Shown here one piece after another: positions 24,488 to 36,300 of a stretch of 64,000 nucleotides of DNA. Position 1 is the first letter of the stretch. Every line of letters starts with the position of its first letter. The position numbers and the translations under genes were made by a program. This stretch comes from Casuarina equisetifolia (lineage: Eukaryota > Streptophyta > Magnoliopsida > Fagales > Casuarinaceae). The stretch is taken from the NCBI GenBank assembly GCA_028551475.1, contig CM052358.1:15607938-15671937 (forward strand), read 5' to 3'. The notes below the pieces were generated by a model. The model was given only the letters and a program-made list of their open reading frames with translations. It did no database searches and was not told where the DNA came from.

Positions 24488-27400
24488 TTCTCTCACTTAG
24501 GCTATATTAAATTGAAATTATACGCACCTTTATATTGATTTAGAAATAGTTCTTAACTAGAATCCCACTATATAAGATCTCAAACTCTAAATCATATTAG
24601 TAACTATACCTATTAAGTGATATAGCACTAATCATGACCACAAAGTTCTCAATCTCATTAATACAGATGAATATGGTGATGTGGCAACTGTATAACACTT
24701 CAATAATATTTGTGTGTTATTATTGTTGTCAGTCTAATTCTCTCTTATTTGATAACATAATGTTATCAGAGAATATACTTTATGGTTTCAATGAACCTTT
24801 GACATATCTTGCACTTTATAACTCAAGTTTAACTTTATATGTTACAAGATATCCTTATGGCTAACTAGTTCCAGCTAACGTTTAAGGTTTACATTTGCCT
24901 TAAGTTTTTAAAGAGAAGATTAAAAGCTCCCGTTATACAAAAGCATCCTATGATGCCTCTAAGCCCATATTATTGACATGTCTTTTATAAATACAAAGGC
25001 TTAGACTTTTAGTAAGTGGATAAGCTATCATATCAAATGTACTAATCAACTTTACTGAAATTTCACATTCTTTAACTTTTTCCTTTATGGTTAAGTACTT
25101 TATATCTATATGTTTGGATCCTCCTAAACTTTTATTATTATTAATAAACAATATTACGACTCTATTATCACAATATAACTAGATTGTTCTATTAACAAAA
25201 CCAAAGTCTTTTAATTCTCTTATTAGGTTCTTTAGCCAAACAGCTTGAATGGATACTCCATAACATGCCATAAATTCAAAATGCATGGTTGAAGATGTCA
25301 TCAATGTTTGTTTTGAGCTTTTCCATTAAATGACTCCTCTTGCCATCATAAACACATATCCTAATGTAGATTTCCAATCATCTTTACATCCAACAAAATT
25401 TGAATCCATATACCCAACAAGCTCTAGTTCTTCTACATGCTTGTAGGTTATCATATAATCTTTTGTTTTCTTTAAGTACCACAAGACTTTCTTAACAACT
25501 ACCCAATGCTTTTGGCTAGGATTTGATTGATATCTACTAAAAAGTCCTGTTACAAAAGCTATGTTAGGTCACAAACCTGAGCATACATAATACTACTAAG
25601 TGCACTCACGTATGGTATATTCTTCATTAAAACTTTCTCTTTCTCTATCTTAGGGCATTTTTCTTTATTTAATTTATCACTTTTATAGATAGAAACCTTG
25701 CCTTGTTTATAATCTTTCATGCTATATCGTTCGAGAATTCGATCTATATATACCTTTTAAGAAAGCCCTAATAAATGCTAAGAACAATCCTTTTGAATTT
25801 CAATACCTAAAACATAAGTTGCTTTACCAAGATCCTTCATATCAAATTAAGTTCTTTAGTCTTATGAAGTAATTTATGATTATTACTTGCAAGCAAAATA
25901 TCATCCACATAAAGAATAAGAAAGATTATAGTGCTCCCATTGATCTTGGTGTAGAGACAACAATCTACTCTATTCTCCACAAAATCACATAAAGTGATAA
26001 AACTATCAAACTTTAAATACCACTATTTAGAAGCTTGCTTTAATCCATAAATAGACTTTTTAAGTCTATAAATAAGTTTTTCTCCTCCTTTCATTTCAAA
26101 ACCTTCAAGTTGTTTCATATACACTATTTCATTCAGAGTCTCATTTAGAAAAGCAGTTTTAACATCTATTTGGTATAATTTCATATTGAAATAAGCTACT
26201 AGAGTCATTACAATTCTAAAGGAATCTTTAGAAGAGACAAAAGAAAAAATTTTATTATAATCTATACCTTCTTTTTGTGTGAAACCTTTTGTTACTAACC
26301 TAGCTTTAAACCTTTCAACTTTTCAAATAGAACTCCTTTTGGTCTTATATACCCATTTACAACCAACAGGCTTACGACCTTCGGGTAACTCAACAAGTTC
26401 CCAAACATAATTATGCTTCATTGATTGCATTTCATCTTGCATTGCATCTAACCACAACTTCACTTGAGAACTCGATATTACTTTTATATAAGTTATTGGA
26501 TCCTTTATAATTCTTATATCATAATCATGTTCTCCTAAATAAACTAAATAATCTAGATGAATTACAAATCTTTTTTCTCTAGTTGACCTTCTAAGTATAG
26601 GTTTAGGATCTTGATTCTGCACTTGTTGATCCACAACTGGATTTGTAACCGATGATGAAGGCTCAAAAGTCCTTACTGTTGGTATTATAGGCAATTCCAT
26701 TGCTTGAGTAGGCAAAGAAATTATAACAGACATACCTATTTCATCTTCATCCCAAATAATTAGAGGAGTATACCAATCTTTTTTGCTACATCAAGCTCCA
26801 GAAATTTTACAATTTGAGATTCTACAATTTTAGCTCCTCTAGAAGGGTTATAAAAATGATATCCATTGGAATGAACAGGATAAGAAACAAAATAACATCG
26901 TGTAGTCCTTGAATTCAACTTTCCTATAGTTGGATTATACAACCTTACTTCTGCATGACATCCCCAAACTTTTAAATGATTTAAACTAGGTACATGACCA
27001 ATCCATAATTCAAACGATGTAAGCGGGACAGCTTTCGTAGGTACTCAATTGAGTATATAAAGAGCTGTTTTCAAAGCTTTTCCCCATAAGAAATTAGGTC
27101 AATTGGTTCTACTGACCATACTTCTCACCATATTCATAAGAGTCATTTTATGTCTTTCAGCTACACCATTTTGTTCAAGACTTCCTAGCATTGTAAATTG
27201 AGCAACAATTCCAGAGTCTTCTAAATATTTAGCAAATGGGCATTTAAGTTGTCCAACATTGCCATGTTTACCATAATATTCTCCCCTTCTATCTAATCTA
27301 ACAACCTTGATTATTTTTTCCTATTGTTTTTCAACCTCAGTCTTGAAAATCTTGAATTTATCAAGAGATTCAGATTTTTCCTTAATCAGGTATAAGTAAC

Positions 27401-28899
27401 CATAACGAGAAAAATCATCTATAAATATAATAAAATATACATTTCTGCATAAGGTTGCTGTATAGGGTCCATTGATATCAGTGTGAATGATCTCTAAGAG
27501 ATCATAATTGTGACTTGTAGACTTTTTCTTTATCTTTAACCAATTTACCTCTACAACAATCAACACATGTTTCTAGATCATCTTTAAGAGGAGGAAGAAT
27601 AGCAGACTATATCAATCTATCCACCTCTCTCTAGAGATGTGACCAAGCCTTTTATGCCACAACATGTATGATTGCTCTTTAGGTAGAGACCTTTTGGGAA
27701 TAACTTTTTCAATATTGTAGATATTATAAAGAAATAAACTTAATTGATATAAATCATAAGATAAAACATAAGATCCAACTTGATCTAAATTATAAAATAA
27801 AGTAATCATAGAATTTTTTATTTCAAAAGCATAACCATCCATGTCTAAAATAGAAATTGAAATTAAATTCCATCTAAAAGACGGTACATAAAAAGTGTCC
27901 TTTAACAACGTTTTAAAACCAAAATCAAGTGTTAAAATAATGTCTCCTATAAAGTTTGCAGGAACTTTATTATTATTCCCAACTGTAAGCCATAGTTCAT
28001 CTTTACTTGGTCTCTGCTCGTTTATGAACCCCTGAATGGTAAAAGCAACATGATTAGTTACACCTATATCAAGCCACCAAGAACTTGATGTGACTATAAA
28101 TAAATTAGATTCACAAACTAAAACCAAAGAACTATTACCTGTAGGCTTGCATTTTAAAAGCCAAGCTTTGTACTTATTACACTCCTTCTTCTTGTGACCC
28201 TTTTTTTTTTTTACAAAAGAAACAACGGTCACTATCTTTCTTGAAGAATGTTTTCTTGACTCCAACTTTATTACTAGATGAATTAACATTCTTAGAGGTT
28301 AAAGGAGTACCTGGATGACCTTACAAAGTTGCTCTTCTTGCTTTACCCACACTTGAATTGGGTAAATACATAACCATATGTGATTTATCTCGCTTCAACT
28401 TTTCTTCTTCAGCAACCACTTTAGCAATTAGATCATTAAAAGATCAACTCTTTTCCTGATTATTATAGGTGGTCTTGATAATTCCAAATTCAGGACATGA
28501 TGGACAACACAAGCAACATGGAGTGCAACTCCTAATGCCGTAAGCTTGGTTTGGTAATCATCCATTATGATAATATAATCTCTTACATTACCAGCACCAT
28601 CATATCTTATGCCATAAATGCCTTAGTTGTATCATTCACAAGCAACCCACTCTTGAGATGATCCATAATTGACCTTTTCATAGATAATAAACAAATACAA
28701 TTGCTCATTGTCCATGCCTCAAAAGCTTGCTTTTGCTCATTTGCGCTCTCTTCAGTTAGAACATCTGGCATAGACGTAGTTAAGAATGAACATTAGCCAT
28801 TTCCATAGGGAACATAATATCTTCCTTCTACCTTTTGAAGTTCGCACCCATAAAAGTCTCAATAGTTATCAATTGGTTGTTGATGGAAGAGGTGACCGA

Positions 28900-30359
28900 A
28901 AGTGAGCCAATACAATATTAGTGATATATGAGTACAACATGAATTCAATCACATAATCACAAACTTAGAAATTCACAAACTCTATTATGTAAACACCTTT
29001 AGGCAGAATACATAACAAGTAATTGTAAACTCACAACATAGTAAAAGCCATGATAATATTCTAATGTTCATAATCTACCACCTTTGGGTGTATAGACTAA
29101 TCTAATTAGTCTAAACACATGCATTTTAACTATGCAACCCTCTATATTCTAATATATAATCACCTCCTTTGGTAATATAACTATATATTAAAACTAAAGA
29201 CGTCCCCATGTGTATGAGAAAATACCTTTTGAACACAATTAAGTTTGCCACTTTGGCAGTCACAACTTAATTGGATCATTCTTATATTACAGGACGTACC
29301 TTATGTACTTATCAGTATAATATATCAATATTATAAATTAATTAATTAAATGTATGTTATATCTACATATACCCTTAGAGCATACAAAGTATGTGTTGAA
29401 ACCAAATATAACATAATATCATAACAAACTAATTGTTTGAACAACACTAAGGCATGTTAGAAGGAAAACAATGTTTCAAATCACATGCTATAAACTTTAA
29501 AGAATCAAAAAAGGACTAAGAAGATATTCAAAACATATCAAATAATATATCAAAATGTTTGTTATTAAAATATACACACACTGGTTTAAACTATGTTCAA
29601 TTTGGACCATCTATGCACTCTCATGTGCCATTACAAACTTTCTTGTCAATTGGTTGACTTTTGACTTTTAGAACGTTGACCCGTTGACCAGGTCAGATTA
29701 ACTCATTGCCAAGTGGGCCAAACCAAGTGGATCCAATGGGCTGAACCCATGGACCTGAATGGGCTAGATCGGGTGGACTCAAATGGGCTAGGCGGCTCAA
29801 CCCGAATGGGTCGAGCTAGCCTAACCTAGGTCCATCCTAGTTAGGCTCGGATCTGGGTGACCTGTGAAGTGAGTTGAACCCAGTTTATTTAGGTTGAAAG
29901 CGACCCAAACAAACTGTGAAGCAATTTTGTTCGTGATTTGTTATTCGTGTAAAATCTGCACGAAACAACTACCGATTATGGCACAAATCTACTACAAAGC
30001 GGCAAAAACAAACTTCTTTTGGTTAATTAAGCCAAAAAAAAATTGGCAAAATAGATTGTTGGTTTAAACAAAATCAGGATAAAACACAAATAGAAGCAAT
30101 TAAATTGGCTAATCTTTCTCCAAATTAGTCGATTTCAACTCCTTATGACTGTTAATCACAATAGTCAACAAAAGAACCTTAATCGACTTCAAAATTTGAA
30201 CGAATTTTGAATCAATTTGAGCAATTTGGGATTTCTTTTGTTTTTTTTTTTTAAATCAAAAATCATGATTTTAACCCAAAATTGAAACAAACCATTTTAA
30301 ACCAAACAAAACCCAAAAAATGGATTTTAGACCCAATATATGTTAGTTTTGGTACCACA
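28900..30359 (-). other. Leader region of copia element B with G+C-rich block
   Basis: About 1.4 kb lies between the 5' LTR and the first gag-like sequence. It has no recognised coding content. At 29680-29900 a G+C-richer block repeats words such as AATGGGCT and GGGTCGAG at irregular spacing of about 20-30 bases, unlike the AT-rich surroundings. Confidence 0.5.
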
Positions 30360-30807
30360 TGTTAGAAAACAAACCTTATAGGATCTGTATAGACAGATCT
30401 AAAACACCATTTTGAAAATTTTGAATTGCCAATAAAATATAAAGAGAATAGTTAGAAACATACCATTCTTCCTATCTATTTTCTCTATGTCGTAAACCCA
30501 CAAATGCGAATTAGAATCTAGGCTGAGATGAATATCCTCTATTCTTATAAGATTCACTAGTTGGATGAGAGAACCTAGGGTTACGTCATTTGTAAAAGTA
30601 ACTGTATGTAACCTTAAAAATAACATGAATTTATACTATAAGCTAGAGGATAAGACCTAGCCTTGACTTTATGTGCAACCCAATAACCTCACTCATCACA
30701 ACCCTATTTTGTTAGTCACAGCTCACATCAGCCAATCCATATTTTAGAATTCATACACCAACTTAATATAACCCACTTAAGTAAGCCTAATTAAAATTAA
30801 GCTAACA
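30360..30807 (-). repeat. 5' LTR of copia element B
   Basis: This 448-bp LTR is the partner of 24041-24487. The adjoining minus-strand sequence TGGTACCAAAAC resembles an initiator-Met tRNA primer site (TGGTATCAGAGC) with changes. Confidence 0.9.
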
Positions 30808-32060
30808 ATTCCATAGTCTTTGTTTCTTCTAAGATGCCTTTTAATGATTCTTTTGTCATTGTTATTGCTAACCTACCTATGCTTCCTCAATGCTCTAGTC
30901 ACACCACTTAATCTTCAACATAGACCAAGATTACATTTATTCCATCATGAACTCCTTTGGTACTCATTATCCCATCCCTTCATATGCCAATCTTGCCAAA
31001 GTATCTCTAGAGCATTTATGTTGTATTAGTCAAACTTTGATGAATGCAAACTATCATTATATCATGAAGCTACTCAAGATCCCAAATGGCAACAAACTAT
31101 AGAAGTTAAGCTCCATGCTTTCAACAAAAATCACACCTAGGATGTTGTCCCTATGTAAACTCATTGTAATCCCATTGGATGCAAATGGGCTTACAAGATC
31201 AAGTATCAAGCCAATGTTTTTGTTGAGTGTTACAGAGCCAAGCTCATAACCTAAGGGCTTCACACAAACTAAAGGTTTTAACTATCAAGAGACATTCCCC
31301 TCAATTGCTAAGGAAGTCACTATTTGCTTCTTCATCATTATTGCCCTTTTTTCACAATTGTTCTCTTTATCAAATGGACATTCATAATTCTTTTCTTTAC
31401 AGGAATTTGAATGAAGAGATTTAAATGGATCTTCCTCAAGGATTACAAAAATAAAGGAGTCTCAAATATGTTGTCTTAATAAATTCTTATATTAGCTCAA
31501 GCAAACATCTTGACAATTGTACACCAAATTTACCACTACTCTCATAACTACTAATTTTTAATAGTTTAGACATGATTATGTCTTATTCATGTGGAATCAA
31601 TGTGCATCATCAATTTATTTGTTAATTTATGTTGATAATATATTTATCATGGGAAATGATGAACATGCTATCTAGGATCTCAAGAAATACTTATATGCCA
31701 CTTTTTGTACTAAATACTTAGGACCTCCCAAGTATTTTATCAATATAAGATTATGCAGTTAGAATGAGGTTGTCTTAGTCAATGATATATTCTAGAGAAT
31801 ATTTCTAAAGCTAGTCACTATGGACATAAACCTATTGTCATTCCCTTTGAGTAAAACCTAAGTTTGGCAACAAATGATTAGAATGTTAGCATTTCACCGT
31901 TGGATGAGGATTCATGGTAAGTTTATTTCTATTTAGTTATTTTGACTACTCTAGACGATATATAATGTACTGTTCGTAAAATGATATTTGGGTTTTCTTA
32001 TATTTATTCAAAAATTTCTTATTTATTTAGCAAACCCAAGACAAGCCAGTACGTGGATAA
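30808..32060 (+). mobile_element. Fossil copia element A, right part (RT to start of RNase H)
   Basis: This continues element A after the insertion of element B. It starts with a linker, then RT motifs: WQQTIEVKLHAF (near 31088), IGCKWAYKIKYQAN (near 31177-31218), a YVDDI-like block near 31630, and CTKYLGPPKYF near 31708-31740. Near 31880-32050 it fades into a region resembling the start of RNase H. It is old and broken, and no 3' LTR for it is identified. Confidence 0.7.
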
Positions 32061-32530
32061 TGCAAGAACAAACAAATGAAAAAGAAAAGACAAGCCTACA
32101 ATCAGGAGACCCGCGGAAGACAGAAAAAAAAAAAAAAAAGAGCAAATATTACAGGGAACCCGCGTGCAGAGAGGTTAGGCAATGCATAACACAAGGGGGT
32201 CGCCGCGACAGCATGGGATTGTTGTGTGAAAGCCAACTAGAACGTCATCTGCAATCGACTTTTCTAGCAAAGAAAGACCCCAGAACACCCTCTGCGTTTG
32301 ACTCTGGCAGATTTGGGCTTATTTTCAGTGGTGGGTGAGAACCTATAAGGAAATATTGCAGATCTCGTCCGTCTTCTTCAGTTTCGATGGGCTAAGGGCA
32401 AATCTCTGCAGATTTTCCAAGAGATCTGTGCTGAAAAACACAGTTGGCTCAACAGCACGTGGTGCCATATGACGGCGCATTTTCTTGTTTCAGACAGTTT
32501 GTGATTTGCTTCTAATGTGTAGGAATTTTA
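32055..32530. other. G+C-richer island of unknown origin
   Basis: The composition changes sharply from the AT-rich copia relic to a moderate-G+C block with an A-run at about 32126-32141. A plus-strand open frame ending at 32338 crosses it without a recognised domain. It may be an insertion into element A or a transduced host fragment. No terminal repeats were noticed. Confidence 0.35.
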
Positions 32531-32880
32531 CAAAGATTTAATGAGAAGAAGCCATTGTGACGATAGCTTTCTTGTTTAATTTTTATTATTGGTTTTATGT
32601 ATTTTTATATTATATTTTAATTTAATTTTGTTAGAACTATAATATAACTTAATTATAATAATATGAATTTCATAATATTTTATGTTCTGCAAAATTTATT
32701 GAGAAGAAGCCAATGTGTCGATAGCTTTCTTATTTTTCAATTTAAGATGTTTTGTTTAATTTTTATTATTGGTTTTTATGTATTTTTATATTATTTATTT
32801 TAATTTAATTTTGTTAGAGCTACAATATAACTTAACTATAATAATATGAATTTCATAATGTTTTATGTTTTGCAAGATAT
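32528..32880. repeat. Tandem duplication, about 160-180-bp unit, two copies
   Basis: Both copies contain GAGAAGAAGCCA, CGATAGCTTTCTT, TTTAATTTTTATTATTGG, TTAATTTAATTTTGTTAGA and AATATGAATTTCATAAT in the same order. They start near 32528 and 32688 and end near 32687 and 32880. The second copy has about 20 extra bases after CTTTCTT. It is AT-rich and non-coding. Confidence 0.85.
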
Positions 32881-35160
32881 TATATTTGTATGAATTATAT
32901 ATTATTATGTTTAAGGCTTTTAGTTGGTTGTTACCACTTAAATGATCCAATTTGTATTTTTGAGACTCAAAATAGATGATATGCAATTACTTCTTATAAT
33001 ATATAATTATGAATTAAATATAAATAAATATATACTATATTTTTTATGCAATTTTTGGTGATAAAGCGGTTAAAGGATTTATTATAAACCAAGAATGTGC
33101 ATAGATTTTAATGTACTTTGTTTATTTCAATTTATATAAAGATATAATAAATTAATAAACTGAATAAATTTGTTATACGTAAACATAAGATAAGAAATAA
33201 GATAAGAAATTCTGTCATTACATAGATATTATTATTCTTGTAGACATAAATCATTAGTATAGTGAAATTTGATGTTTTAACATATTTTTTTAATTTAGTC
33301 TACTCATTTAATTTTAGTTATTTTTAGTTGTAAAATTCTACTTTAAAGAATATCACTTTTAATCCATCATTAATCATTTTGATTTGTTAGATAAACTTTA
33401 AGATTAACTCAATGTTAGTATTTAATTAGTCTTTTATTCATCAATCTTTGTTAGATGATACATTTTACTATCATTGTTTTTTTTTTTTCTAACTCACGCA
33501 CACAAGGAGGGGAGGGGATTCAAACCTTTAACTAGGTGGACTATGTTGGATCCTATAACAACCTAAGAGATAGAGGTGAATTAGATTTGTCAAAAATTCT
33601 TTCACTTTTTTTTTTGTTTTTACTAAGTGAATCAATTAAGGCAACAAGTAAACTATTCACATAATATAAAGATAAGAATTTTTGAAAGGTGGTTCAACCT
33701 AATCCACCTCAGCACCTACTCTACTCCACTTTAGCAACCTACTAGAGTCATTCTTCTAATCAATTCAACAATTGATTATAAAGGATAACCAATTCTTCAA
33801 ACCCGTTTACAAGTTCTCTTCCAAATATTATAAATTTTAAGCTTAACTTTTACATGATATGCAATATATATTTTAGAAGTTTCAAACAAATACTACAAAG
33901 CTATTACAAGGACAAAAATTCTAAATTTTGTTCAAGCCCTAGTATTGTTCACTTGAAGAAAATCAACTTAATAAACAATATCTATTGAGGGATAAATTAA
34001 TTCTCTAACAAGTAATTAAGAGCAATAGTAAACTTAGGATATAGTCACTCAATGAAGAGCAAATTCATGAGTTGGATGAGCTTGATATGAGAGTATGAGT
34101 TGCTTGAAAGATGCTTGCTTTTTTGTGATTTTTGTCCAACTAAATAACAGTGAGTATTTTGCTTTTAAATAGCTTCAAAACAACTGACCTTTTATTTCCA
34201 AAAAGTCATTATGAAATCTCTAAGCAAATTACATCTTCTTCTTGTTGGAGCTCTCTTTTTTCCTCTTCTTTGTTTGATTTCGAGCTAATAAGAGAGGAGG
34301 GAGATGAGACTAGTGTTCTATCTTAATACCTTTCAAAATTATGCTCCAAAATGCCATGATTTTGTCTATATTTTAAGTTAATAATTTGGATGGCAATTCA
34401 GATTAACGAATTGAACTTGAGTTTTACTTGAATCTTCCACAATTCTCTTCAATCTTAAATCAAATCTTTGTGGGTATTTCACAGATCAATAAATCACCTT
34501 CTTGCTTAACAAAGCCCCATGATTTCAACTTCAAAAACACTCCAATACATTTCTAATTGCTTTTTTAATTAATTAGGTCATAGGTTGTGAAGAATATCTA
34601 AATCTCTTCAATCTGATCCTCTTTGAGCAATGGGTCACTAATTTTTTTCACATATTTGTTCTATTCTTTAATAGCTTTTGAATGGTATAATTTCTACTAT
34701 CATTGAAGAAGTCTTTAATGGCCAATTTCAATGATGACATTGAATGGGTTTGGCATGAGTATGATGCTTCTAGGTCTCGTCGTGGGTTGAACATAAACGG
34801 GTTCTAGGTTGCAGGCGCAAATAGGCTTCACGGGTTGTGTGCTTCTTTTGGGTCACGCACGAGGGCATGCTTTGTGGGTCATAGACTTGCGAATTGGATC
34901 TAGGTCATGCGGGGCTAGACTGTGAACTAGGTCGCTTAATTCAAACTTGGGTCATGCAAACTACATTAGGTTACTTTAGGCAAACTGGATTAGGTTGCTT
35001 CAGGCAAGCTGGGTTGCACATAGACAATTTTGGGCTCACTATTTCTGGCTGAGCTCACACAGATTGACCCATTTCCTGCAACAGTATTCCAACATCATTT
35101 TTCTTATTTAAGCTAATAAACAAGCAATAATTATTATAACATTCATATTAGAATTCTCTA
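32881..35160. other. No gene recognised; probable element leader debris
   Basis: The sequence is AT-rich to about 34700, with nothing recognised. At 34770-35060 a G+C-richer block with repeated GGGTC/GGTTGC words resembles in style the leader block of copia element B (29680-29900). It may be the leader or flank of the copia relic that follows at 35200. Confidence 0.35.
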
Positions 35161-35199
35161 TTTATGTCATCATCAAAATATATTCCAACATTGTCAATC

Positions 35200-36013
35200 A
35201 AAGGTCCTGGCCCAACTACCATTGGACCAAGAGGAGTCCTCTATTATTATTATTATTATATTACTTATTCAATATATTCACTTGTATGTAAAGTTTTCAT
35301 GAACAATTTAGTTCTTAAAGATCCTTTAAGTTATCAAAGACTATTTGCTAAGCTTATCTACCTTACAATGAAGAGACAAAATATATGCTATGCCATTTAG
35401 ATCTTAAATAAATTTATCTATGATCTGAAATAATCACACTTGAACACAACATTGAAAATCGTAAAGTATTTAAAAGAATGCTTAAGTTTAGGGATTTTTT
35501 TTGTCATGAACTTACAACATGGAGATAATAGCATTTTGTGACACTAATTACATCACATGTTTGATGAGCAAAAGATCAACGATAAGTTTTTGTGTTAAAT
35601 TGAGAGATTTTTTGTTATCTGAGAAGACAAATAAGCAATCTACTATCTCATCCTCTTTAGCACAATTTTAGTATCATGCCATAGCAAAAGCCATTTATGA
35701 AATTGATTGATTGAAAGGTTTACTTCAAGATCTTGGAATTTAGGTAAAAGGATCAACCCTTTTGTTTTGTGACAACGATGTAGATTTAAAGCTAGTAACA
35801 AACCTAGTAGTCTATAAGATACTAGAATATATTGAGATATATTGTCATTTCATGAGAAACAAGATACATGAAGGTGTTATTGAAATAAGAGAAATAAGAA
35901 CTATAAAGCAACTTATAGAGATCTTCATCAAGGCTCTCTACCAAAGACAACACACATATATGTTAAGCAAGTTCGATATCTTCAACATATATAAGCCATT
36001 ACCTTGAAGGGTG
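35200..36013 (+). mobile_element. Fossil copia element C, RNase H end
   Basis: Plus-strand fragments read DPLSYQRLFAKLIYLTMKRQ near 35320-35380, a YLKE/GIFF block near 35470-35505, and FCDNDVDLKLVTN, EYIEIYCHFMRNKI near 35762-35865. It ends with a KFDIFNIYKPLP-like tail. These are the standard copia RNase H landmarks. The first of them repeats a segment also present in element A (31880-32000), so C is a separate element. It is old and broken. Confidence 0.7.
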
Positions 36014-36300
36014 TGTTGGAGATATGTGTGTATATTTCACACATATTCGTTGATTATTTTCCTAGTTAGACATAGAATACTTGCCATTTGGTGTAATTAT
36101 TGATTGGTGAACCAAGTTATTTTAAGGAATTAGTTTGTATATAATAGGAAATATCCTTTATTTAGCTCTCCTTGTATATTTTTCTTTTACATTGATTTAG
36201 TCCTTGTATTACATACAAAACATGTATGTACAAACAAGTTAGTAAGCAATATACAATTGTTTTCCCTCTCTATCTAGTTGTTTTTTACTTTCTATTATAA
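36014..36300 (+). repeat. 3' LTR of copia element C (end approximate)
   Basis: TGTTGGAGATATGTGTG starts just after the pol tail and a short purine run (GAAGGGTG). Within it lie TATATAATAGG (near 36135) and a T-rich leader ending AGCAATATACAATTG, the usual copia LTR layout. The right end is near 36260-36300. Confidence 0.6.

Larger units (their letters stand above)
24041..30807 (-). mobile_element. Ty1/copia element B, both LTRs present, inserted in element A
   Basis: This is a 6.8-kb minus-strand copia element. LTRs are at 24041-24487 and 30360-30807, each with TGTTAG...CTAACA ends. Flanking 5-mers ATTCT (24036-24040) and ATTCC (30808-30812) look like a target duplication with one change. 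Order on the minus strand: 5' LTR; a primer-site-like TGGTACCAAAAC; a long leader (about 28900-30350); gag with a zinc knuckle (CFFCKKKKGHKKKEC, near 28200); gag-pre-integrase (LWHKRLGHISRE); integrase (about 27000-27570); RT (about 25000-26750, including YQIDVKTAFLN and KSIYGLKQAS); a purine tract; 3' LTR. By hand count the LTRs differ at about 60 of 447 positions (about 14%), so it is several million years old. It is broken in many places. Confidence 0.88.
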
